From Chloroflexota bacterium (GTDB lineage: Bacteria; Chloroflexota; Chloroflexia; Chloroflexales; Roseiflexaceae), in the NCBI GenBank assembly GCA_013388755.1, contig JACAEQ010000060.1, forward strand, positions 1 through 64,000: a DNA stretch of 64,000 bases, read 5' to 3'. The notes below the pieces were generated by a model. The model was not told where the DNA came from. It did no database searches and saw only the letters and a program-made list of their open reading frames with translations. The translations under genes were made by a program, and so were the position numbers. Of the stretch, positions 8,329 through 16,500 are shown piece by piece. The stretch's first letter is position 1; every line of letters begins with the position of its first letter.

Positions 8329-8371
8329 TTGTATGTCTGAATGCAACCGGGTATAACACCTGCCAGGTGTT
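8329..8371 (+). promoter_or_regulatory. Promoter with overlapping palindromic operator before the small-subunit gene
   Basis: A TTGTAT -35 box (8329-8334) lies 17 bases before a TATAAC -10 box (8352-8357). A 17-bp palindrome, AACACCTG-C-CAGGTGTT (8355-8371), overlaps the -10 and the predicted start site and ends 5 bases before the ATG at 8377. A bound protein would block transcription; in RNA the second half-site carries the AGGTG ribosome site. This would give the small and NuoH-like subunits, and the ABC genes behind them, separate control from the first four genes. Confidence 0.5.
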
Positions 8372-8376
8372 GAAAC

Positions 8377-8742
8377 ATGCTCCAGGTCTATCGTCTTAAT
8401 ACAGGATCATGCGGCGGATGCGATCTGGAAATCGCGGCGGCGATTGATGCTGCCGTGGATATCGCCTGGGCCGCGACACCGTTTGATGCCGATGTGCTGA
8501 TGATCACCGGGCCCGTCACGGCGGGGGCCAGGCGTGCGCTGCTGGCACTGTTGCAAGAGCTCGATGGTCGCGTGCCGGTGCTGGCGGTCGGGCGCTGTGC
8601 CATCGACGGGCATCCGTTTGGGCGTGGCGGGCTGGCAGAGCTCGCGTCGGTGACCGCGCGTCTGAAACTCGATGGCTGCCCGCCGTCAGCGGTGCAGATC
8701 GCAGACATGATACGTCGTGTTGCCGCCAGCGATGAGGGCTGA
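8377..8742 (+). CDS. Group-4-like [NiFe] hydrogenase small subunit (EchC/HycG/NuoB type)
   Basis: A 121-residue protein of the minimal small-subunit kind, with ligands for one [4Fe-4S] cluster: NTGSCGGCDLEI (C12, C15), VGRCAIDG (C74) and DGCPPSA (C101). The C-x-x-C spacing in the first motif is that of hydrogenases, whereas NuoB has adjacent cysteines. With the large subunit at 3127 it would form the catalytic dimer, the cluster passing electrons to or from the nickel site. No partner with ferredoxin-like CxxCxxCxxxC motifs is encoded nearby, which leaves the electron donor open. It overlaps the next gene by 11 bases. Confidence 0.8.
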   Translation: MLQVYRLNTGSCGGCDLEIAAAIDAAVDIAWAATPFDADVLMITGPVTAGARRALLALLQELDGRVPVLAVGRCAIDGHPFGRGGLAELASVTARLKLDGCPPSAVQIADMIRRVAASDEG

Positions 8743-9571
8743 GGTGGCTGCATCATTCATGGGATTGGTGCTCACACTGCTGCTTGCGCCTGTGCTGGCG
8801 GTTGGCTTTGGCGCACTGGTTGCGGCGATTGCGGCCGGTGACAGAATCAGGCTGCGCCCGCCGGAGCAACGCCTGCCGTTGAGCGTCGATGCCCTTGTGA
8901 CGCTGGTGAGTGTCGTGCTCGCGGTGCTATCAATGGCGCTATTGCCCTGGCCACTGCACCCGGCCGGCGCCAGCAACTGGGTCGGGCATCCGTTGCTGGT
9001 GTGGGTCATGGTTGAGGGCGCGTTTCTTGCGCCGCTCCTTGCCGGTCTGCTGGCGCCGTCGCCGCTGGCTATGCGGGCAGCGTTGCGCGATGCCCAGATC
9101 AGTGCAGGAGGTCGCATCGTATTGTGGCTCGTGATCGGTGGTTCCCTGTGGGGCGGTGCAGGCTGGGAAGCACATGAACTTCCGGGGCGCGGGCTGTTGC
9201 TGGTTGCCGGGTTGATGGCAGTTGCCGCCGCGGCAGGGGTTGGCCCGTTTGCGCCTGACGATACCCTTGCGCCTGCCGGCGCGGAGGAAGGCGCCGATGC
9301 CATGGCGCGCTGGCTGGCATGCCTGGCGCGCCACGTGCGCGGTGGCCTTGCCGTGGCGCTTCTGGTCGCCGCCGTGATCCCGGGGCCGGCTATTGTGCAA
9401 CCTGTGCCGGCGCTGCTGCTGGCGCTGGGATTGTTCGTCGTGATAACGCTGGGATTGCGGCAGGTTCGCCTGGCATTGCCGCGCTTCACACTGCACATGG
9501 CGTTGCGCTGGTGCCTCTGGCGCGCTCTGCCGGTTGGGATTGCCGGTGTGTTGTACCTGGCATTGACATAA
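8732..9571 (+). CDS. NuoH/HyfC/EchB-like membrane subunit
   Basis: A 279-residue protein with about eight membrane segments. It keeps weak NuoH landmarks: GDRIRLRPPEQRLPLSVDAL near the N-terminus (the quinone-chamber loop region of NuoH), an acidic loop LAPAGAEEGADAMARWLACL in place of the EAE...EYSG loop, and a C-terminal LALPRFTLHMALRWCLWRAL resembling the RxDxLLxxxWK end. NuoH-like subunits dock the catalytic dimer to the membrane arm. ATG 8732 overlaps the small-subunit stop; ATG 8759 behind GAGGTGG is an equal alternative. It is divergent enough that function rests largely on context. Confidence 0.6.
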   Translation: MRAEVAASFMGLVLTLLLAPVLAVGFGALVAAIAAGDRIRLRPPEQRLPLSVDALVTLVSVVLAVLSMALLPWPLHPAGASNWVGHPLLVWVMVEGAFLAPLLAGLLAPSPLAMRAALRDAQISAGGRIVLWLVIGGSLWGGAGWEAHELPGRGLLLVAGLMAVAAAAGVGPFAPDDTLAPAGAEEGADAMARWLACLARHVRGGLAVALLVAAVIPGPAIVQPVPALLLALGLFVVITLGLRQVRLALPRFTLHMALRWCLWRALPVGIAGVLYLALT

Positions 9572-9575
9572 CAGT

Positions 9576-10628
9576 ATGAATGTTATTGAGATTGAGGATG
9601 TCCATAAGGCGTATGAAGACGTGGCGGTCTTGCGCGGCGTGAGCCTGCATGTGATGCGCGGCACGGTCTACGGGTTGCTGGGGCCGAATGGATCGGGAAA
9701 GACCACGCTGATCCATGTGATGCTCGGCTTTCTGCGCCCCGATCGCGGTACGCTGCGTGTGCTGGGCAGCAACCAGTTGCAACGGATCGATGGCCGTGTC
9801 GGCTATGTGCCGGAACGCTTACGGTACCATACACGCTACACGGCTCGTGAGTATCTCCATTACCTGGGAAGGTTCAGCAACCTCTCCGGTGCGGCGCTGA
9901 GCAGCCGCATCAATGCTGAACTTGGGGCGGTTGGCCTCACTGCGGTCGCCGATCGGCAGTTGAGCACGTTTTCACGTGGCATGCTGCAGCGGATCGGTAT
10001 CGCTCAGGCGTTGCTGAGTGAACCGGAGTTGCTGCTGATAGATGAACCGACATCCGGTCTCGACCCGGGCGGCCAGCACGATGTGATTGCGCTGCTTGAC
10101 CGGGTGCGCACACGCGGCTGCACTATCTTCATGGCGACGCATTTCCTCGATGAGGCGGAGTTGCTCTGTGATCGGATCGGCGTCCTGCATGCCGGTCGTA
10201 TTGCGGCGGAGACCGAGATGCATAGGCTGCGCGGTCCCGGCGGTAGTGTGGTCATCACCGTGGAGGCGCTGCCGCCAGGCATGGCCGAGATGCTGGCATC
10301 ATTCTCGCCGGCAGTACGCTGCATCGGCCAGGAGATTACGCTGGCACCCAACACGCCGGCGCTCCAGGCCAGGGTATTGCGCGCGCTGCTCGATGGCGGG
10401 GTCGCCATTCTCAGCCTCGTGCCGCAGCACCGCCCGATCGAGGAGTTTTACCTGCGCGCTGTGCGTGGTGAGAAGGCGCCGGATCGCGCGTCTCAGGCGA
10501 TGGAACCATCGCCTGATGCGATCGTTCCGCCGCCACCGGGACCATCCGGCACGGGTGATACACTGCTTCGTGAATTGCTGAGCCGTGAAGAAGGGCGCCA
10601 GCGCAGTGAACCAGAGAGCGATGCATGA
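9576..10628 (+). CDS. ABC transporter ATP-binding protein (ABC-2/drug-export type)
   Basis: A 350-residue cytosolic ATPase with GPNGSGKTT (Walker A, about residues 37-45), a signature-like FSRGMLQRIG, LLLIDEPTSGLDP (Walker B) and a switch histidine in MATHFLDEAELL. After the ATPase core come about 120 residues of the regulatory tail seen in CcmA/NatA-type exporters. It begins 4 bases after the NuoH-like gene and overlaps its permease by 4 bases. The tight spacing places it in the hydrogenase transcript. The cargo is unknown, and there is no binding protein to suggest import. Confidence 0.88.
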   Translation: MNVIEIEDVHKAYEDVAVLRGVSLHVMRGTVYGLLGPNGSGKTTLIHVMLGFLRPDRGTLRVLGSNQLQRIDGRVGYVPERLRYHTRYTAREYLHYLGRFSNLSGAALSSRINAELGAVGLTAVADRQLSTFSRGMLQRIGIAQALLSEPELLLIDEPTSGLDPGGQHDVIALLDRVRTRGCTIFMATHFLDEAELLCDRIGVLHAGRIAAETEMHRLRGPGGSVVITVEALPPGMAEMLASFSPAVRCIGQEITLAPNTPALQARVLRALLDGGVAILSLVPQHRPIEEFYLRAVRGEKAPDRASQAMEPSPDAIVPPPPGPSGTGDTLLRELLSREEGRQRSEPESDA

Positions 10629-11386
10629 GCGCTCTTCATCGCACGCTACAATTTGCCGTCTTCACGCTCATCGAGTATCTGCGTTCCGGGCGCATCATGG
10701 TCGAGGCGCTGGCGACAGCGGCTGCGTTCTATCTGCTCTTCCGGCGCTGGACGACGCCGATGGCTCCGGAGTATTTCTTTTCCACCGTGGGGCTCTTTAC
10801 CCTGGGGTTGACGTTCTACACCGGATCGGCAATCCTCGCGCTGGGCGACCGGCCGCCGGGCTATGTGCTGCTGGCACGTCGTCTGGGGCGCGGCCCATAT
10901 CTGCTCGGCCTGTACACGGCTATCCTGGCGGTTACCTGGGGTGTCTACGGCGTCATCTGCCTGCTCGTTGCTGCGACGAACCCGGTAGACGGCCTGGATC
11001 TGCGTGGCTGGTTGCTTGGCACGGCGCCACTCTTGCTGAACCTGGCACTACTGGCGGCGTTACTCACCCTGCTCTCGCCGATCGTCCTGCCCGCGCCGTG
11101 GCGCCTGGCGGTACTTGCGCTGGTTGCACTGGCTTTTTCCGGGAGCCTGATCGGCGGCCCGACGATGGCGTCGCTGCCGGCGCCGGTGGCGGTCGGGCTG
11201 GATGTTTTGCGCACCGTGTTGAGCACGCCGCTACTGCCGGCGTTTACCGGTTTTGCTATCTCGGTGAGTCGCGATTACAGCGGTGTGTCCATTGCAATTC
11301 CTGTTGCTCAGTTGTTTCTGGTGATCGGCATGCTGGCGCTGGCAGTGTATACGTTCGCGCGGCGCGAGTTGATCTTCTCTTCCTGA
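10625..11386 (+). CDS. ABC-2-type permease
   Basis: A 253-residue membrane protein with about six hydrophobic segments, starting in an ATGA overlap with its ATPase gene. No substrate-specific motif is seen. With 9576 it should form an exporter of two ATPases and two permeases, or it may act in membrane-protein assembly. A 13-bp palindrome (GTTCAGTCTGAAC, 11391-11403) lies just after the stop. Confidence 0.7.
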   Translation: MSALHRTLQFAVFTLIEYLRSGRIMVEALATAAAFYLLFRRWTTPMAPEYFFSTVGLFTLGLTFYTGSAILALGDRPPGYVLLARRLGRGPYLLGLYTAILAVTWGVYGVICLLVAATNPVDGLDLRGWLLGTAPLLLNLALLAALLTLLSPIVLPAPWRLAVLALVALAFSGSLIGGPTMASLPAPVAVGLDVLRTVLSTPLLPAFTGFAISVSRDYSGVSIAIPVAQLFLVIGMLALAVYTFARRELIFSS

Positions 11387-11554
11387 CCATGTTCAGTCTG
11401 AACGGTGACCGATTCAGGTAACGGTGCACACTTCTCTCGCGTCTGCTGGCTTTGCACCCGTGAAAAAGCGGACGTGCCTCTTTGCCGCGCCGCAACGCCG
11501 CAGCCAGTAACAGAGATGTACCCCACCTGTGAACACTTATCGGTACGATATATC

Positions 11555-11584
11555 TTGACAGAAACGCACTCACGCGAGTAAAGT
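11555..11584 (+). promoter_or_regulatory. Promoter of the ArsR-family gene
   Basis: TTGACA (11555-11560) is followed after 18 bases by TAAAGT (11579-11584). The spacer ends in the imperfect palindrome ACTCACGCGAGT (11569-11580), which could be the binding site of the repressor encoded next. The transcript would start about 15 bases before the ATG at 11606, with GAGAAAGG as the ribosome site. Confidence 0.55.
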
Positions 11585-11605
11585 GTGGCGGAGAAAGGTC
11601 CGCCA

Positions 11606-11908
11606 ATGGAGGCAGTGTACACATCGGACGATGAACGGTTCGCCGCGATGTGCCGGGCGCTTGCCAACCCGGTACGCCTGGCAATTGTGCGTTATGTGTG
11701 GCACCATCCGCGCTGCATCGGCAACCAGATCCAGTTGCACCTTCCGCCACGCATGGCGCGCGCGCAGTCCACGCTTTCCCAGCATTTGAAGATCCTGTGT
11801 GCCGCTGGCTTACTTCATGCCGAGGCTGATGGCCCGGCTACCTGCTATGTCCTTAACCATGATCAGTTCGACTGGCTCTGCCGAAAAATCGGCGCTCTGC
11901 GTGATTGA
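11606..11908 (+). CDS. ArsR/SmtB-family winged-helix regulator
   Basis: A 100-residue DNA-binding protein. RFAAMCRALANPVRLAIVRY is the first helix of the family, and RAQSTLSQHLKILCAAGLLH is the recognition helix-turn-helix and start of the wing. There is no ELCVCDL metal-binding motif in the recognition helix, so if it senses metal it uses another site; many members respond to non-metal signals. ATG 11606 is chosen because the promoter and ribosome site fit it. The stop overlaps the possible TTG start of the next gene, so the regulator may control that membrane glycosyltransferase as well as itself. Confidence 0.85.
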   Translation: MEAVYTSDDERFAAMCRALANPVRLAIVRYVWHHPRCIGNQIQLHLPPRMARAQSTLSQHLKILCAAGLLHAEADGPATCYVLNHDQFDWLCRKIGALRD

Positions 11909-11961
11909 CCGATGCCGATCGCGCCTGTTTGTGTGCGCGCTGCGATCCGTGTCTCCGTCAC

Positions 11962-13482
11962 ATGGCACGTAGGCTCCAGCAGGCGGCGTTCCCGCTTCTG
12001 ATCCTATTCGGTATCATCCTGCTGGCCATCCTCGGCTACCGCGACCTCCCGGGACGCCCATTCGCTGCCGATGACTTCCAGTGGTTGCTGAATGTTCGCA
12101 TGCTTTCTTTCCGGGAGGTCGTCGGGCGCGCCTTTGACGCCGACGCCGAATCGCACTTCTATCGCCCGCTGATCTGGCTGGCGTTCTGGATGCAGTGGCG
12201 TCTTTTCGGGAGCGACGCCGGCAGCTATCACATGGTCTCGCTGGTACTGCATATAGCAAATGCTCTGCTGGCCGGTGGGCTGGTCTATCGGCTGGCAGCA
12301 GCCGGATCGCCTGGCGCCAATCCACGCTTCTGGCCATGGGCTGGCGTACTTGCCGGAACAATGATAATGGCATTGCACCCGGCACCGTTCGAAGCCGTCG
12401 TGTGGGTGTCGGCACAGAGCGAGTTGCTGGCGGCGCTGTTCTTGCTGGGGGCAGCGCACTTCTGGTTGTGCACCGGGCCTTCGTGCTATCGCCCTGCGGC
12501 GCGTCGCTTCCGGGTGGCAGCCGCAACCGTGGCATTGGGCCTGGCCTGCCTTTCCAAGGAAAGCGCCGTGGTCGGGTTGCCGTTACTGGTGTTGCTCGAG
12601 TGGGAAACGGCACGCATTGCGCAACGGCGTCCAGCGGTAGCGTTGCTGGCCTTGCCGGCGCTGATCACGGTGGCATACCTGGCAGCAGCCTTGAGTGTGG
12701 CGTCACGCAACTATCTGGTACGGAGCGATGGTTACGGTATTGGCGCGCAGCTCGTTCTCAATCCGCTGCGTAGCCTGGGTCTGCTGGTTGCGCCGCTGCC
12801 GGGTGTAGAAAATGGCGAAGCGCCGTGGTTGCCGATCCTCGGCGCATTTCTGGCGATTGCCTGGCTCGTGGCGCTGATGGTCGGGTTGTGGCGCGGCAGG
12901 CCGGTTGCGCGCCAGGCGTCCGGTTTGCTGGCGCTGCTTGTCACGCTGCTGCCGGTCGCGCCATTCGCCTCGCCGCCTGATTCGCGCTACCTCTATCTGC
13001 CGGTGCTGATGATCGCGCTGTATGTGGGGCGATGGGCGGCGGGCGCGGTTCGGGTAGTCGTCGCTCCAGGCACGCCTGGTCAGGTTCCACATTCCGGCAG
13101 CAATCACGCTCCGGCACCCGGGAGACGTCTGGCCATCGGTGTTGCCGGCGTGGCCGTGGCTCTGTTGCTGATCGTGCCGGCAGTGCTTGAAATACAGGGA
13201 CGCGAGGCGCGGTTTGCCGCCGGTGCGCGCCCTGGTGAAGAACTACGCCGCCTGGCGGCGCAACAGTGTGCTGCCGGGCAACTGAACCGCATGTTGATCG
13301 TCGAGCCGCCGATAGCTGCCGCGCACGCCGAAGCGATTGTACGCCTGACATGTGGCGCACGCCCACGCCCGATCGTCGTCGCGAGGCATGAGATAGAAGA
13401 TCAACTGCGCACCAACACGCTGGTTGTCGTATTTGAGGGTGGCGTTCCGCGCGTGGTGCTGCGCACCCCGCCGCCAGAGTAA
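11962..13482 (+). CDS. Multi-spanning membrane glycosyltransferase (GT-C fold, PMT/TMTC-like)
   Basis: A 506-residue protein with about ten to twelve membrane segments and a short soluble tail. The first periplasmic loop has the acidic pair FAADDFQWLL, matching the DD/DE catalytic motif of GT-C enzymes, followed by HFYRPLIWLAFWMQWRLFG, typical of prokaryotic relatives of O-mannosyltransferases. GT-C enzymes use lipid-linked sugars on the outer face of the membrane. A TTG start at 11905 would overlap the ArsR stop; ATG 11962 gives a more normal N-terminus. The acceptor is unknown. Confidence 0.7.
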   Translation: MARRLQQAAFPLLILFGIILLAILGYRDLPGRPFAADDFQWLLNVRMLSFREVVGRAFDADAESHFYRPLIWLAFWMQWRLFGSDAGSYHMVSLVLHIANALLAGGLVYRLAAAGSPGANPRFWPWAGVLAGTMIMALHPAPFEAVVWVSAQSELLAALFLLGAAHFWLCTGPSCYRPAARRFRVAAATVALGLACLSKESAVVGLPLLVLLEWETARIAQRRPAVALLALPALITVAYLAAALSVASRNYLVRSDGYGIGAQLVLNPLRSLGLLVAPLPGVENGEAPWLPILGAFLAIAWLVALMVGLWRGRPVARQASGLLALLVTLLPVAPFASPPDSRYLYLPVLMIALYVGRWAAGAVRVVVAPGTPGQVPHSGSNHAPAPGRRLAIGVAGVAVALLLIVPAVLEIQGREARFAAGARPGEELRRLAAQQCAAGQLNRMLIVEPPIAAAHAEAIVRLTCGARPRPIVVARHEIEDQLRTNTLVVVFEGGVPRVVLRTPPPE

Positions 13483-13524
13483 ACAATCAGCGCACGCGTG
13501 TGCAACGATAAAAATACTATCAGC

Positions 13525-13530
13525 TATAAT
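13525..13530 (+). promoter_or_regulatory. Possible -10 box for the cyclase/ATPase/TPR gene
   Basis: A perfect TATAAT lies 39 bases before the GTG at 13570, without a convincing -35 hexamer. If it is used, the GTG at 13498 cannot be the start, which supports 13570, where CAGGAG stands 8 bases upstream. Confidence 0.4.
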
Positions 13531-13569
13531 GCATCTGGCACACACGATGTAGCGATCAGGAGCCGCAGA

Positions 13570-16500
13570 GTGTTGCAGCGCAATGCACAGGGTATGCTGG
13601 ATTCGGTGGATGCTGGCGGTGTTGCGCCTGAACGGCTGGCGCGTTATCTGCCGGCAGAGTTCAGTGCCGATCCCGCCGCACTGCGTGAACGTAACCGTGC
13701 CATGATGGCATTCGTGCACCTTGTCGCGGCAAGGTATACGATCTCGACCTACCTGCCACGCCAGATCATCCGGCGCGCATTGCATGAGCGCCGGGCGACT
13801 CCGTGGCTGCACTGGGTCGAAGGGTCGCTGTTGTTTGCCGATCTCTCCGGTTCGACGGCGCTGGCCGAACGGCTCAGCGCGTTAGGTCGTGAAGGCACCG
13901 AACTGGTCACCGACTTCCTCAATCGTTTCTTTGCCCAGATGATCAACGTCATCGAGCAGTACGGCGGCGACCTGGTGTCGTTTGGCGGGGATGCCGTGCT
14001 GGTACTGTTTGATGATGCGCATCATCCGCAGACTGCGGCCCGTGCCGCACTGGCGTTGCAGGAAACACTCAGGGGATATGGGCGCAGTATTGCCGGCGTG
14101 GGTGAGTTTCCGATGCATCTGCATATTGGTGTCGAGAGCGGCCAGGTGGCGCTGGTCAGTGCCGGCCGGCCGGACGCGCTCCATTATGCGGTGCTTGGCG
14201 CTGTGGTCAATGGCGTGGCTCGTGCGGAGTCGCTTGCCGGGCCGGGTGAAGTGGTGCTGGGGCGGCGCATCCGTGAACTGGTGGGTGATGCCCCGGGCGA
14301 TGAGCTGCCGGATGGATTTCTGCGCCTGCACCGGATGGCCCCGATGGTGGCATTACCACCCGGGCCTGCTACCGACCTGGCCGTGCATGAGGCGACGAGT
14401 GCGGCGATTGCGCCGCTGGTGGACGATCTTGATCGGATCAGCCCGTACATGCCACCGGCGTTGCTCAGCCGCATTGTGGCAGCACCTGAACAACCCCAGG
14501 TTGAAGCCGATCTGCGCCCAGTCACGGCGTTGTTCGCCCAGGTTGTTGGTCTCGAAATGCTCGCCGAGGTGCTGCCGTCCGATCATGCGGCCCGCGCCTT
14601 TGAGTATTACATCATGGCGATGCAGGAGGCGATCGAGCGCTATGGCGGGGTCGTCAACAAGATTGATGTCGCCGAAGAGGGCGTCAAGTTGCTGGCGATC
14701 TTTGGCGCGCCGGCGGCGTATGAGGATCATGCGGAACGGGCGGCGCGCGCCGGGCTGGCAATGCAAGCGGCCATGGACGAGGTGAATGCGGCGATCGAGG
14801 CATTGTTGCACAGTGACGGCCACGACTCCGTGGCGCACCATTCGACGCCGATTGCGTTCCTGCGCCAGCGGATCGGGCTGAATTCCGGCACGGTCTTTGC
14901 CGGGAACGTTGGCAGTCTGGAGCGCAAGGAATACACGGTGATGGGGGATGCGGTGAATAGCGCCGCGCGTGTGATGAGTGCAGCACCGTGGGGTGAGGTG
15001 TGGGCCAGTGCGGCGCTTGCTGCCGCAGCACCGCGCATGCGGTGCGAGCCGCAGGGTACCGTGGCACTGAAAGGGAAGTCGGCGCCGCTGGAACTCTGCC
15101 GGATAGGCGGTGAGCGCGGTGCCGACGGAGCGCCTGTCGAGTTGATGGGGCGGCGTGCGCCATTCATCGGGCGTACTCACGAACTGGCATGGTTGTCGGC
15201 GGAACTGGATGCAGCGATTACCGGCACCGGACGGGCGGTGCGGCTGGTTGGCGAGGCGGGCGTTGGCAAGAGCCGGCTGGCCGCTGAACTCGTCGAACTG
15301 GCGAACAGCCGCGGTGTACGGGTCATCTCAGCGACCTGTCTCGCGTATACTGCAAGCATTCCGTACGCTGCCTGGGGTGAATTTCTGAAATCGCTCTGTT
15401 GCCTGGTGGCTGGCGAGAGCAGCGATGCGCGTGCAGAACGGATCGCCATGCATCTGGCCGCGCTTGGCCCCGGTATGCAAGAATGGCTGCCGTTGCTGGG
15501 CGACCTGGTACGCCTCGACATCCCTGATAACCGGTTGACGCGTGGCCTTGATCCGCAATTGCGCCAGGAACTCCGCTTCGATCTGATCGAGCGCCTGTTG
15601 TTACACGCGGCCAGTGAAGGCCCGCTTCTGGCAATGTTTGAGGATCTCCACTGGGCCGACCCGGTTTCGATCGATCTCTGGCAGCGGGTTGCTCACGTGG
15701 TGCAGGCACACCCGATCCTGTTGCTTGGCGTCCACCGTCCTTCACTGGCGCTGACACCGGCCGACGATGCTGCAGTGCTCGAATTGCGCGAACTTCCGGC
15801 CGAAGATAGTGATCGCCTGGTTGAGTCGCTGGCGGGCGATGCACGACTTCCTGAGCCGCTACGCCGCCAGATTGCCGCGCGGGCGGCAGGGAATCCGCTC
15901 TTTCTTGCCGAGTTGTTGCGCGCAGTGCTCGACCGGCTGGAGGCCGACCGGACCATCTCCGCCGCGTTCGATGGCCTGCCGGATAGCCTGAATGGCCTGC
16001 TGCTGGCACGCATTGATCGCCTCGACGAAAATAGCCGGGGCGTGCTGCGCGTGGCGTCGGTTATCGGCCAGCGTATCCCGTTCGGCGTGCTGCATGCCAT
16101 CCAGACGGCTGACCGGGTTGCGCTGCTGCGGTTGCTGACACGTCTCGACGAGCAAGAGATCACGCTGCTGGAACGTACCGAGCCGGAGCGGGTACACCTG
16201 TTCCGCCATGCGCTCTTGCAGGAGGTAGCCTATCAGAGCATGCTGTACGCCCGGCGGCGCGAACTACATGGTCGCATTGGCGAATATCTTGAGCGGCGGT
16301 ACGGTGACGATCTTGATGACTATTATGGCCTGCTGGCGCACCATTACCGGCTGAGCGACCGGCGGGACAAGGCGGTGCATTATCTGTTAAAGGCGGGTCA
16401 TGCAGCGCGCGCCGTCTTTGCGAATGAGGAAGCGCTGCAATACTATCACTGGGCGCTTGATGCGCTGGCGGGCGACGAGTCCGATCCGCGCACCTGGGAG

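Noticed and set aside
8377-8742. Ordinary NuoB of complex I
   Set aside because: The first motif is SCGGC, with two residues between the cysteines; NuoB has adjacent cysteines. The large subunit also keeps nickel cysteines that NuoD lacks.
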